Of a stretch of DNA of 64,000 bases, positions 37,027-47,400 are shown one piece after another (the stretch's first letter is position 1; each line of letters opens with the position of its first letter). The translations under genes were made by a program, and so were the position numbers. The stretch is from contig JAFEKR010000017.1 in the NCBI GenBank assembly GCA_019022495.1, forward strand, positions 558,001 through 622,000. The letters run 5' to 3'. This stretch comes from Epichloe hybrida. Taxonomy: Eukaryota; Ascomycota; Sordariomycetes; Hypocreales; Clavicipitaceae. The notes beneath the pieces were generated by a model, which saw nothing but the letters and a program-made list of their open reading frames with translations, did no database searches and was not told the origin of the DNA.

Positions 37027-38990
37027 TACTGCCCCCTTAATATACAATTATCCTTAATTAAAAAGAGCTACTTAGCTAGTATATGTATGCTACGCATAAC
37101 CTATGGTAATGCCTATATTACTAGCTATACTATTAGTGCGTGGTATTACATCCGCTTTAAATAATAAGATAAATATTGCGGGGTCCTAGGTAATCCTTCT
37201 TGTAACCTCTAGATTATAAATAGCTACATACTTGCTACTTTATTACCTCTAATATGTATACCTCTATCTAGTAAGTTACTAGCACTAAGTGAACGGGCTA
37301 CCTATGTTAAATTTTATAATTAGGTTAAATAGACAGGGTAATGCGCGCCATTTAAAACAAATAACTTCTTATCTAATATTAGGGATGTTATGTTAATCTC
37401 ACTAGGAGTTTGTAGCTAGCGTGTGTATCTACTAGTAACGGCTGTAACTATAAATGTTATGATTCCTAGATTAGCTATATATAGTGTGTAGATTACTTAG
37501 GGGTCTAGGGCTAATATAAAAGAGGTTTACTTTCCCTTGCTTTTATATACTTTTCTTCCCTTTATATCCTCCCTTAGTATTATAAGTTACCCCTACCTAT
37601 AAGCTAGTAGCTTTATAGCTTCTCTTATAGTAGTTACTAATATCCTATAGCGTTACTTTATTATCTATATTTACCCTTATCTAAAACGCCTAAATCCTCT
37701 TGAACGCTAAAAGGTTAGTTACTTATCTTTTACTTATAAGTTTCTTATAGTATATTACTACTAACTTACTAGTAGTTAATAATATCTTTAATATAAGCTA
37801 CTACTCTGCTACTATTACCTCCCTCTAGTAAGAAGAATTCCTTAATATCTCCTTTAAAGTCTCCTAGTAAAAAGCATATAGCTTTAAAAATCTTAATGTA
37901 AGTATAACGTCTCTGCCCCCTAGCGCTTACCTTGCTAACTTATAGCTAGTAGTGCTAGTAAAATAAAGATTCCTTATATTTACTACGCGTAGTAGGTTAT
38001 AATATAGGCTATTACACCTAAAGATAGTAATAGCACGGAGCCATAATATATTATTAAGGGTAAATCTATCCTAACCTAATATACTAATTCTCTAAGTATA
38101 ACTTTACTACTATCTTGCTATATATTACTCCTAACTTATATAGATAACTTAATAAAATACGCCTATTATACACGTAATAATAAGGACTACGCTAGGGTTT
38201 ATCCTCCCTTTCTTACTACTAATACATATACTAACATGCTACTAGTATCCTGCTTAGTTTGCCTAGTTATACTATGCGCTCTTTAAGCGTATTAACGCTT
38301 ATAGTAATCCTAAAGATAATTTATACTTTCTTAATAATATACGTATCTCTTATTTCCATAACTTAGTTACTACTAATATACTACTAGCGTTTAATACGCG
38401 TAAAACACAAACTTTATAATACGCTCCTAACTACTAAAAATACTAATAAGCATAGTTAGGCAAGGTAAGCGTAACTTATAGCGGAAGTCACATGTAAGGC
38501 TAACGCTAATAAATAAGTTACTATATCACTACTTAATAATACTATTAATCTAGAAGTCTAGATTAATATTTCTAATAGCTTGCGTTTTATTATGCAAAAC
38601 CTTCTATCTATATGTATTTTCACGCTCTAGTTTATAGCTTTACTAACTCACTAGTAGCTTACTGCTAACGTGTCTATGCTTCCTACTTATGTTAGGCCAC
38701 TAGACCTCCCTAGCAAGCTTTATACGTATATGTACAGGGAGGGGGATTCCTCTAATAATAAGAACAAATCCTTTACCCCTATTAGCACAGGTAAGAATAC
38801 TAGGGGCTAGGTAGGCAACATATTAATAGAATAATTAGTGTGAAGTAGCTATAAGTTAGGTTTCTAAGAATTTATCTAGATTTTTTTTATATGTTACTAC
38901 TACTATCTAAACTCTACCAAATACAACTCTATGTCCATGAACTAGCTACTTAGTTACTGCTTATAATCCTTAATAATATCTATTATAATA
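37027..38990 (-). other. Unassigned 3' internal region of the gypsy element
   Basis: About 2 kb between the end of the integrase-related sequence and the 3' LTR. It begins (at the LTR) with the polypurine tract. I see no recognisable domain through the RIP damage. It could be a long 3' untranslated region, an additional decayed reading frame, or a further old insertion whose ends I could not find. Confidence 0.4.
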
Positions 38991-39617
38991 AAATCTCTTT
39001 TCTTTACCTAAGAGTTCTCTAAAGTATTATAGCCTTTTTATTTAACTAGGTATTTCTAACATCTCCTGTTATAATAATACAATATAATTCTTTTAACTTC
39101 AAACTCCTACTTATTATTTGCAACGTTCTCTCGTAGCAAGGACGCATCTTCTACATTAGTTAAATCCCCTATAAACGGTTTAAGATTAGTAATATTAAAA
39201 ACATTATATAGTTATATACTAGGTAGTAGCTTTAGTTAGTACACTAAACTATAAGTCCTAATTACCTTTTTAATTTTATAAGGGCCTAGGTACTTTACAC
39301 TTAGCTTCCTACTAGGTTACTATAAGTTAATATTCTTTATAGATAATAAAACATAGTTACTTACTCTAAACTTCATTAGGGTTTGCTTTTTATTATAGTA
39401 TTTTATATACTAGGCCTATAAATTACTTAGAAGCTACTTAATTACTACGTGTCTATCTCTTAGTATAGTAGTATAAGTCTTTACCTAGTCGTTCACCACA
39501 GGGATGTCTATAACCGCTTACTATAGTCCCCTAGGGTTATAGCCTCATAGCGCCTTAGCTAGGGTGTAGTTATAAGTTAAATGGACGCTTATGTTATACG
39601 CAAACTATGCCATTAAA
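38990..39617 (-). pseudogene. Gypsy integrase C-terminal part (downstream of inner insertion)
   Basis: Starting at the AGATT site the minus strand reads NLLMAxFAYNISVHLTYNYT...ALxGYNP, where the family has LPLAEFAYN..VHS.TG..PFEALYGYNP. Near 39.2-39.3 kb it reads YLGPYKIKKVIRTYSLVY, the post-integrase GPF-like module. It joins in frame with 46745-47400 when the copia element is taken out. Confidence 0.82.
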
Positions 39618-39622
39618 AGATT

Positions 39623-40432
39623 TATTAAAATGTAGGGAGCTAGTTGCCAGCTAGCAACAGCTGTACGGGTGCAAGCTCTACGGTCAGGGACCAATAGGGC
39701 TGCAACGTTAAATCAATCAACGCAACGCAACGGAAGGTTGTGGCAGTTATTAACTAATAGAATTCAATTTAGATCACTTTTATGATATCTTATAAAGCAA
39801 TAGAATTGATTTTAGATACGTTGTACGAGCAATGCGGCTGTTGTTGGTTGAGAGGACTAGCTATCTAGCTAGTTAAAAAGATCTTCTTCCTCTCATAGAC
39901 CTACCGACTGTATTGGTGGATCCGGGCCGCCAACGGGGTCTTACGGGCTACTTTTGATTTTCCGCAAAATTCATTTGTATGCAAAAAACCAAAAAATCGA
40001 CTCACCACTATACTAGCTAGCAACCCGTATGCACTAACTTTTGGTCTAAAAAATAACCTTGTATAAAAAGAAAGCCCTATCTTCAAGCTTTAATTTGCTA
40101 TATGTAAAACTTTTGTACGACCTCTAGATAAAGAGAAAATCGTTGTTAAAGATAGCTATAGGGTAAGTTATGTGTAGGGTAACCTGCTTACGTCACCCTA
40201 GCTTACCTAATTACTAGTGGCGTGGTTATGGCTACACTTGCAGCCACAACGCAATTGACTAATTAGTCATCCACACAGTTGGTCGCAGCTGTTAACAGCT
40301 GCGACGCAGCCATTGATAGCTGCCCCCGCGACCGTTGACAGCTGCAGTGCAGCTGTCAGACTTGCAAAGCAAGCTAGTAATAAGAAGGTTCTTTAACTAG
40401 AAAAGGGCTAAAAATAGGTCTTATTTTTAACA
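39623..40432 (-). repeat. 3' LTR of the innermost copia element
   Basis: 810 bp. Compared with the partner at 45915, the differences I spotted are a few C/T or G/A transitions and one 15-bp length difference. Contains two large palindromes (listed separately). Confidence 0.95.
40282..40358. repeat. Two palindromes in the 3' LTR of the innermost copia
   Basis: 40282-40305 is a perfect 24-bp palindrome: arms GTCGCAGCTGTT and AACAGCTGCGAC. 40336-40358 has two 11-bp arms (TGACAGCTGCA and TGCAGCTGTCA) around a single G. Both centre on repeated CAGCTG motifs. In element orientation they lie about 75-150 bp into the LTR. Confidence 0.95.
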
Positions 40433-40440
40433 CCCCCTCT
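40433..40440 (-). other. Polypurine tract of the innermost copia
   Basis: AGAGGGGG on the minus strand immediately precedes the 3' LTR, as expected for the plus-strand primer of reverse transcription. Confidence 0.85.
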
Positions 40441-40639
40441 ACAAAAGAATTACATTTAAAGCAATTAGAAGTGTACAAAGAGACTATAGGGAAAAAACAA
40501 CAACTTTTAATAATAACAGATAAAAGGGAAAAACAGGAAAAAATAAAAGACCACCTTTTTGAATTCCTAGCTATTATTAAATATAGCTCCCTTTTTGACG
40601 TTGTTTTTAGTTCCCTGTTGAAGGGAATTAGTTGTTAGT

Positions 40640-41923
40640 TTAATAATTATTAAGCCCTAAAAGCTTAATAAAAGCCTGATAAAAAGGTCTAGAAAGAGGC
40701 TTCGTAAGACTATCTGTAAGCATTGACTTCGTATCTAGATATTCGATCTTAGCTAAACCCTCTAAAACCTGTTACCTAATATAGTTAAACTTTAGCAATG
40801 TATGCTTTATACGACTATGTAAAGCAGGGTTATAAGCAGTAGTTATAGCGCCTTAATTATCGCAATATATCTGGATAGGGGGAGAAATAGGGGTTTTTAG
40901 CTCCTTAAATAAGCCCTGAAGCCACTAAAGCTCCCGGAAGGTCTCGCAGATAGCATCAGCTTCAGCTTCTAGTGTTGATAGAGCTATTGTACTAGCTTTC
41001 TTTGATTTCCAGCTAATAGGTCCGCCAGCTAGCTTGAATAGATAAGCATAGGTTGATTTTGAGGTCTTTTTATCCCCTGTAAAATCACTATCGCAATAAC
41101 CTATTAGGCTTTTGCTAACTAAACCTTTAGGGTCTCCCCTATAGATAATAGCAAGGAATCTAGTCCCTAATAGATACCTTAGCAGATTTTTAGCTGCTTT
41201 TAGGTGTTCTATATAAGGGCTAGCTAGTGCAGTAGATAACCACTGTAGCGTAAAAGCTGTATCAGGCCTTGTAAGCAACATTAGGTACATTATAGTCCCT
41301 ATAATGCACTGATAAAGCTTGATTTCGCTAGCTATTAAAAGCTTAGTTATCTGCGTAGCTAAAACGCCTGGCTGAAGAGGTATGCTAATAGGCTTACTAT
41401 CTAGCATATTAAATCGTTTTAAGGCTTCTAATATATACTGAGATTAATGAATTTTCAGTATTCTATTAGGCCTATCTCGTACGATTTGAACCCCTAAGAA
41501 GAATTTAGCAGGCCCCCTATCTTCTATTAGATAGACTTTATGAAGTTCCTTTTTAAGCCTTTGGATATAAGATAAATCCAGTCTAATTAGAAGACAGTCA
41601 TTAACGTACGTAATGATAAAGGTTTTGGTTGAAGGATTGAAGAAGATAGCTGGGTCAGATATTAAAGGGTTAAATCCTAGGGATTTAAGCACTAATATTA
41701 GCGCTTGTTGCCATTCCCTTAAGCTTTGTTTTAGGCCGTATAAAGACTTCTGTAATAAAATTACTTAATCTTTAGAAGGTTTCCAGCCAAAACTTCTAGC
41801 TAATTTAGCTAGTTTAGGATTTGCCTCAAGGAATTCAATAAACCCTTCTGGAATAACCATATAAATCTGTTGTTGTAGCTTACTATTAAGAAAAGCTCCT
41901 ATAAAATCAATTTGTTCGATTTC
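40640..41923 (-). pseudogene. Innermost copia: RT C-terminal part and RNase H
   Basis: The RT active site reads ITYVNDCLLI, where copia elements have YVDD, consistent with one G-to-A change. RNase H follows: GYCDSDFTGDKKTSKSTYAY, then GGPISWKSKKASTIALST, then EAEADAICE, and further down YCDNxGAI and RIKHTLLKFNYIR, ending at ADSLTKPLS-like sequence (here TDSLTKPLS). Stop codons near 41446, 40925 and in CDNxGA sit where the family has Gln codons, consistent with CAA/CAG to TAA/TAG. Confidence 0.9.
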
Positions 41924-43270
41924 CTAGTTATTCCAAGCCGCTAGGGCTAGTAAAATCCTCCAGCTAGGGGGAATGCTTATGGCAGCGAAGGTCTCTAGGT
42001 AATCTAGGCCTTCGATTTGCATAAATCCCTTAGCAACGAGTCGAGCCTTATATTTTAAAGGATTATTTTCTTTATCCTTTTTAAGCTTATAAACAAGCCT
42101 ATTCTTTAGTACTTTTCGGCCCTTAGGGATTTGATCTTTCCCTATAAATTTAAAAGTACCAGCCTTTAGAAGCTGTTCGTATTCCTTGTACGTGGCTTCT
42201 ATCCATTTATCCCTTTCAGGGCTAGATATAGCCTGCTTCCAGGTCTTAGGCTCGGGGCTAATAGGATTCTTTTCCTTTAGCTTCTCCTGTACCTTAAAGC
42301 AGATTTCTTTTATGAAATCTAGAGAAGAAGGGGAACTAATATTAACATCCATAGGGTCGATATTAGGGTCGAAATCGATAATTTTGTCAAAATCGAGGTC
42401 CGAAGTCGAAATCTGATTTCCTGGTTGAGTTATAGGCTGCGCCTGTATGGGATCCGCTGGAATTAAGCCTTTAGGGGGTTCTTTGGGGCCTGTAGGTGGT
42501 TTTTCTTGACCTACAGGGATACCTATGTTGTCTATAGGATAATCCTTTGAACCTTGGTCTAGATTTTGTTGATTTTTATTTTCTAGATCATTTTCCCCCT
42601 CTAAAGGGTTATCCCCTATAGAAATCCTAGGTAAGCCTTTAGAAACAGGGCCTATAGGTTCTATAATCTTAATAAAGCTAGTCTTTGTAACTAGCCTTTT
42701 AGAGGGGATGTACACTAGGTAGGTGTTAGAACCTAGTGTAGCTAAAAGCCTTCCAGGGATAGTCCTAGCTGCTAACTTCTGGGCTTTAGGTCGTTTTTCC
42801 AGGGGGATTAGAATCTTACAGTGAGATCCTATAGCTCTAATACTGCTAATATCAGTTGTATAAGGCTGATTTAGCTCCCTAGATAACAGTTGTTCAGGGC
42901 TTTCATCCTTAGTGGTATTAGCAGTTATATTAACTAGGTTAACAACTGCAGGTAATACAAAACACCACAAAAATAACGGTAATTTTGCCCACTGGATAGT
43001 AGCCCTTAATCGATCTAGAATAGTACGAATTGAACGTTCTGCTAATCCATTTTGCTCATGGATATAGGGACTAGAAGTCGTAAATTTGATCCCTTTAGAA
43101 TTCAACCAAGCTTGACAACTAGAATCGATTTCCTGGCCCCCATCGAAGTGAAGGTGCCTAGGATATTGACCTAGTTGATTTTTAAGCCCTCTGAAGAAGC
43201 CTTTAATAGCCTTATAAACAGTTGGGCCTTCCTTATTAGGTAATAAGATAACCCACTTATATCTAGTCTT
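41924..43270 (-). pseudogene. Innermost copia: integrase core and RT N-terminal part
   Basis: The integrase core motifs are HLHFDGGQE and YIHEQNGLAERSIRTI (catalytic Asp and Glu regions of the D,D-35-E triad). The first Asp follows at LVD just before a TGA that replaces an expected Trp. A long Pro/Glu-rich linker leads to the RT start, NRLVYKLKKDKENNPLKYKA then RLVAKGFMQIEGLDYLETFA, the standard copia KARLVAKG motif. About 390 codons remain open. Confidence 0.92.
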
Positions 43271-44530
43271 TCAGTCAACTAAAAATAAGCAAATTGACTG
43301 TTTATTGTACGGCGTAGGACTGATTTTTAGCGTATCCCCCTCTATTCGATCTAGAGCTCTTGGGGGGTCAGGGATAGCTAATTTCCTGGGTCTTCTAACT
43401 GCCTTAGATTGATCACAAGCAATACATCTAAAATCCTTATCCTTAATTTTAGAAAAATCAGGGATTCCTTTAGTTATAAGGCTAGTTTTCTTTAGCAAAG
43501 GAAGACCTAAGTGTCCTAATCGTACATGCCATAGGCCAGCTAGTTCTAACAACCGTTGATATTGAAGATCCTTAGGGTCTGAATTAGGATCTAGACTAGG
43601 GCCCTCTTCACTAGTCCCCTGCTGGGCCCCTTGAGAACCACAGGCCTCTTGGAGAGGTATTAGGGACCCTTTTCCTCCACTAGGGCCCTCTAACACCCCT
43701 AAATCTATTTCCTTAGATTTATAAGGGACCCAACCTGGGGCTATAGGCGAAGAAGAAGGGACTAATTCCCCTAAATCATCCCGTACGATTTCTTCAATAT
43801 CATCATCATTTTCGTCGATTTCGTCTAAATCAGAAGCCCAATCCGGCTTTTTAGAGGGAATTTGAACCTCTATAGGGTAGCTAATCGGATTGCTATGAGC
43901 CTTAAAAGCGGCGTAGGTAAAAGGTCGGATATAATGCGAATTATTACAGGGCCCTTTAGATAACTTAGGCGTAGATTGGTTTTTAACGTGGAAGAAAAAA
44001 CCATGTTTTTCTATATCTAAGGTTGCAATAAGAGACCTATCTTTAAGATAAAGTAGGTCTTTAATAAGGCAACCACCAGATATATAGTGCGTAAGTCCAC
44101 TAACTATATTAACATTAAGCTGAGGAAAATATAGCGCATCTTTAAGCACTAAGGTCCTATATTTAGCTGGATTTTTCTGATATAGGACCTCAAAAACAGC
44201 ACTACCGTGACCCTTAGCGTAAATAGGGCCACCACCAGTTATAATAGGGTTGGATTCCCCCTTTTTATAGGGGGTATAATCCCTAAAGACCTCCCTAGAA
44301 TTAACAATATGTACAGTCGAACCTGTATCATATAATAGGGCCTTTTTCATGTCTTTGCTGTAATAATTAAAACCATTTAAGGTTTTAATTTCTTGATTTT
44401 CATCATCATCCGATTCAGAAGAGCTAGAATTAGAGCTACTATCACTAGAGCTCTTATAACTAGTCTTATGAAGGCTAGGTTTCTTATACGGTTTAAGAGC
44501 ACCGTTAGAAAGGTTGTAATTTCCTAGCAT
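43271..44530 (-). pseudogene. Innermost copia: protease and GAG-pre-integrase domain
   Basis: Open for 419 codons. The aspartic protease motif LLYDTGSTVHIVN is followed by the copia protease body. The integrase zinc-binding domain follows: LWHVRLGHLGLPLLKKTSLI...FRCIACDQSK (HHCC). The N-terminal Ser/Asp-rich segment belongs to the gag-protease spacer. The frame ends at a TGA in LVDxKTRYK, where Trp is expected. Confidence 0.93.
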
Positions 44531-45618
44531 AAAAGATCCCTCTCTAGAGGTCTCTTTATTATCCTTTTTATCTGATTTTTGACCTTTTTGCTTCTTCTTC
44601 TTCTTCTTATTAGAAGAAGAATTAGAATTAGAAGAGCCCTTATTTTCTTCAGAGCCTCCTTTCTTCTTCTAATCCTTAGGGGCCTTTTCTTTTTCTTTGG
44701 CACCCTTTTCAAGGTTTTTAGCCCTATAATTCAGGGCTTTGGATACCGTAGATGACTTATCCCTCTGTTCTGCTAGAAGGTCTGCCATCAAAAATTGAAG
44801 ATTTAGGGCTTCTAGGGGAGCCCCTATAGCCCTATTCGTGCGCATGCTAAATCGTTGCCTCTCAGCCCACTGAGGGAAGGTTGATTTTAGGGATTGAAGA
44901 TATTGATTAACCTGATCTATCGGAGCAATCAGGACCCCTAAAATCGATAATCTAGCTAGTAGATTATTAAAGACTGCATTAAAGGACTCTAGAGTCCCCT
45001 TAAACTCTTAAAAATTCAGGTTATGAAATTCTAAATATAGGGACCCCCTCTGGATTTCAACGCTATGTGAATATTGCCTTACAAGTAAATTATAGGCTTC
45101 TTCAGGTGATTTTTGCCAAGTTATAGCGGCTTGGGGTCCTTCTGTACAACTATCCCTTAGTAACATAAGGATAATAGCTTGATCTGGATCCCCTAGCGCC
45201 CTAGAACTCTCCGGATTATCTAGAAAATTAGGCATGCCTAAAGCTCTAAATTGGATAGTTAGGGCTTGTTTCCATTGTTCGAAATTTTCGGCTCCTTTAA
45301 GCCTAGCAGTCTCTGGAAAACTATAAACCCTTTTATTAAATTCCTTAATAATTAAATTATTAAAGGTTGCTTGTACAGAGCTAGATTCAGCTTGATTTTC
45401 TTGAACAGGCTGCTGATCTTGCTGCTAACTAGCGGGCTTATCAGATTCCACACCCTCTATACAACTATTTACAGTTATAGATAGGCTTTCTAGCTTCTCT
45501 AATAACTAGTCTATAGTTGCTTGTTGCTTAATAGCCTGCTCTTTAGCTGGTTATTTAGAACCTCTTGCGCACTAGGGTTAGGGATAACAGGTCCCTTTCC
45601 CTTTCCTTTAGTATCCAT
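44524..45618 (-). pseudogene. Innermost copia: gag
   Basis: Gag-like sequence (FNNLIIKEFNKRVYSFPETA, then ENFEQWKQALTIQFRALGMP, then KSPEEAYNLLVRQYSHS) of the copia/UBN2 gag type. It lacks a CCHC knuckle and has a Lys-rich tract (KKKKKQKGQ) instead. TAG codons stand at two positions where neighbouring residues suggest Gln. The ATG at 45618 (MDTKGKGKGPVIP) is not in the same frame as the downstream gag sequence, so either a small indel has occurred or the true start is elsewhere. Confidence 0.8.
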
Positions 45619-45862
45619 TTTCCTTTTTATAGAAGGGAAAAGCTTCTATCTCGCGGGTCCTTCCTTTTTTATAGCAGGGAAGTCTTCTGTATTTGAAATT
45701 TATTCCTTTTTATAGAAGGGAAAAAGCTTCTATCTCGCGGATCCTTCCTTTTTTATAGAAGGGAAGTCTTCTGTAGCCACAATTGATTCCTTTTTATAGA
45801 AGGGAAAAGCTTCTTTCTCGCAGGTCCTTCCTTTTTTATAGAAGGGAAGTCTTCTATAATCA
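45619..45862. repeat. Three 83-84-bp tandem repeats with hairpins in the leader of the innermost copia
   Basis: Repeat starts are at about 45621, 45704 and 45788. Each unit holds two related halves, TCCTTTTTATAGAAGGGAA and TCCTTTTTTATAGAAGGGAA, so the motif occurs six times. Each copy is nearly self-complementary (TTCC..TT against AA..GGAA) and could form a hairpin. The array lies between the primer-binding site and gag in the element's transcript leader. Confidence 0.92.
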
Positions 45863-45897
45863 TACACAAAGTGACCTAAAAGGAATCTATAGTGATA

Positions 45898-45914
45898 GAG
45901 CCGGGCTCATAACC
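45898..45914 (-). other. Primer-binding site of innermost copia (half-tRNA-iMet)
   Basis: Immediately next to the 5' LTR the minus strand reads GGTTATGAGCCCGGCTC, complementary to the anticodon stem-loop of initiator tRNA-Met (GGGCTCATAACC). Drosophila copia uses the same internal region of initiator tRNA as a half-molecule primer. There is no CCA-end complement, so a full-length 3'-end primer is unlikely. Confidence 0.88.
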
Positions 45915-46739
45915 TATTAAAATGTAAGGAGCTAGTTGCTAGCTAGCAACAGCTGTACGGGTGCAAGCTCTACGGTCGGGGACTAATAGGGCTGCAACGT
46001 TAAATCAATTAACGCAACGTAACGGAAGGTTGTGGCAGTTATTAACTAATAGAATTCAATTTAGATCACTTTTATGATATCTTATAAAGCAATAGAATTG
46101 ATTTTAGATACGTTGTACGAGCAATGCGGCTGTTGTTGGTTGAGAGGACTAGCTATCTAGCTAGTTGAAAAGATCTTCTTCCTCTCATAGACCTACTAAC
46201 CGTATTGGTGGATCCGGGCCGCTAACGGGGTCTTACGGGCCACTTTTGATTTTCCGCAAAATTCATTTGTATGTAAAAAACCAAAAAATCGACTCACCAC
46301 CATACTAGCTAGCAACCCGTATGCACTAACTTTTGGTCTAAAAAATAACCTTGCATAAAAAGAAAGCCCTATCTTCAAGCTTTAATTTGCTATATGTAAA
46401 ACTTTTGTATGACCTCTAGATAAAGAGAAAATCGTTGTTAAAGATAGCTATAGGGTAAGTTATGTGTAGGGTAACCTGCTTACGTCACCCTAGCTTACGT
46501 CACCCTAGCTTACCTAATTACTAGTGGCGTGGTTATGGCCACACTTGCAGCCACAACGCAATTGACTAATTAGTTATCCACACGGTCGGTCGCAGCTGTT
46601 GACAGCTGCGACGCAGCCATTGATAGCTGCCCCCGCGACCGTTGACAGCTGCAGTGCAGCTGTCAGACTTGCAAAGCAAGCTAGTAATAAGAAGGTTCTT
46701 TAACTAGAAAAGGGCTAAAAATAGGTCTTATTTTTAACA
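45915..46739 (-). repeat. 5' LTR of the innermost copia element
   Basis: 825 bp. It has a 15-bp tandem duplication (46479-46508) absent from the partner. Its palindromes are at 46589-46612 (one mismatched centre, TG in place of TA) and 46643-46665. Confidence 0.95.
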
Positions 46740-46744
46740 AGATT

Positions 46745-47400
46745 ATCGGCCTAATCAGTCTAATCAAAGTAAGTAAAGGCTCTTAAATAATACTCTAAAA
46801 CTTAGTTTAAACGTTCTATCTAACTATCTATCTGCGGGTGAAACGTAGTGCTTAGTTACTACTTAGTCACAATAAGATAGCAGAAGGTTATCTAAAACCC
46901 GCTAGTAAAAGTTAAACCGCAGTCTATAATAATACCTTCTAGGGCGCTATAATCCCTAAAAACATACTCTAGGAATACAGTAGCTAACCTATTACTAGTT
47001 ATTCGCGTTAAAACAGGGATATAAATACTATATTTTGTGAAATAGTCTATAATAACTAAGATCGCATTGTAGGTCTGATTTACGTCTTTTACAGGTGGTA
47101 GCCCTGTGATAAAATCCATTAACAATTCTTAAAAAGGCCAATCAGGCACTAGTAGCGTAGCTAGCTTGCTATATGGTTTGTAGTGCCTTGGCTTTAAAGT
47201 CTAACAGCTTACGCAAGTTCGCATATGTAACTTAGTGTCTTTCTTTATTATTAGCTAGTAATACTAACTTATAATCTAATAGAGGGTCCTACTAACTCCC
47301 TAGTGGCCTACTGCTAGGTTATTATAAGTAAGTAGTAAAATTTCCTTTCTTATACCTACTAGAACAAAAACTCTATTTTAAAATATTAATAGCTTAGAGG
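46745..47400 (-). pseudogene. Gypsy integrase N-terminal and core part (upstream of inner insertion)
   Basis: The minus strand has the zinc-domain end RTCVSC near 47.2 kb, then the core MDFITGLPPVKDVNQTYNAI then LVIIDYFTKYSIYIPV, then IIDCGLTFTSGF (family SDRGPQFTS), then LSTTFHPQIDSxIERLN, the region of the catalytic Glu. A 77-codon stretch (46892-47125) is still open. The gene continues at 39617 on the other side of the copia insertion. Confidence 0.9.

Larger units (their letters stand above)
39623..46739 (-). mobile_element. Innermost Ty1/copia retrotransposon (youngest insertion)
   Basis: 7,117 bp, minus orientation. LTRs of 810 bp (39623-40432) and 825 bp (45915-46739) are bounded by exact AGATT duplications at 39618-39622 and 46740-46744. 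Termini are TATTAAAA...TTTTTAACA on the plus strand, a short near-inverted repeat. A primer site for a half initiator tRNA adjoins the 5' LTR, and the tract AGAGGGGG adjoins the 3' LTR. Domains in copia order are gag, protease, integrase, RT, RNase H. Long open frames remain and are broken by a few nonsense codons, so the insertion is much less decayed than its hosts. Confidence 0.96.

Noticed and set aside
39901..40086. 60-61-codon minus-strand frame present in both copia LTRs (also 46196-46378)
   Set aside because: Similarity between the two copies is simply LTR identity. The frame starts at TTG, not ATG, and resembles no protein.
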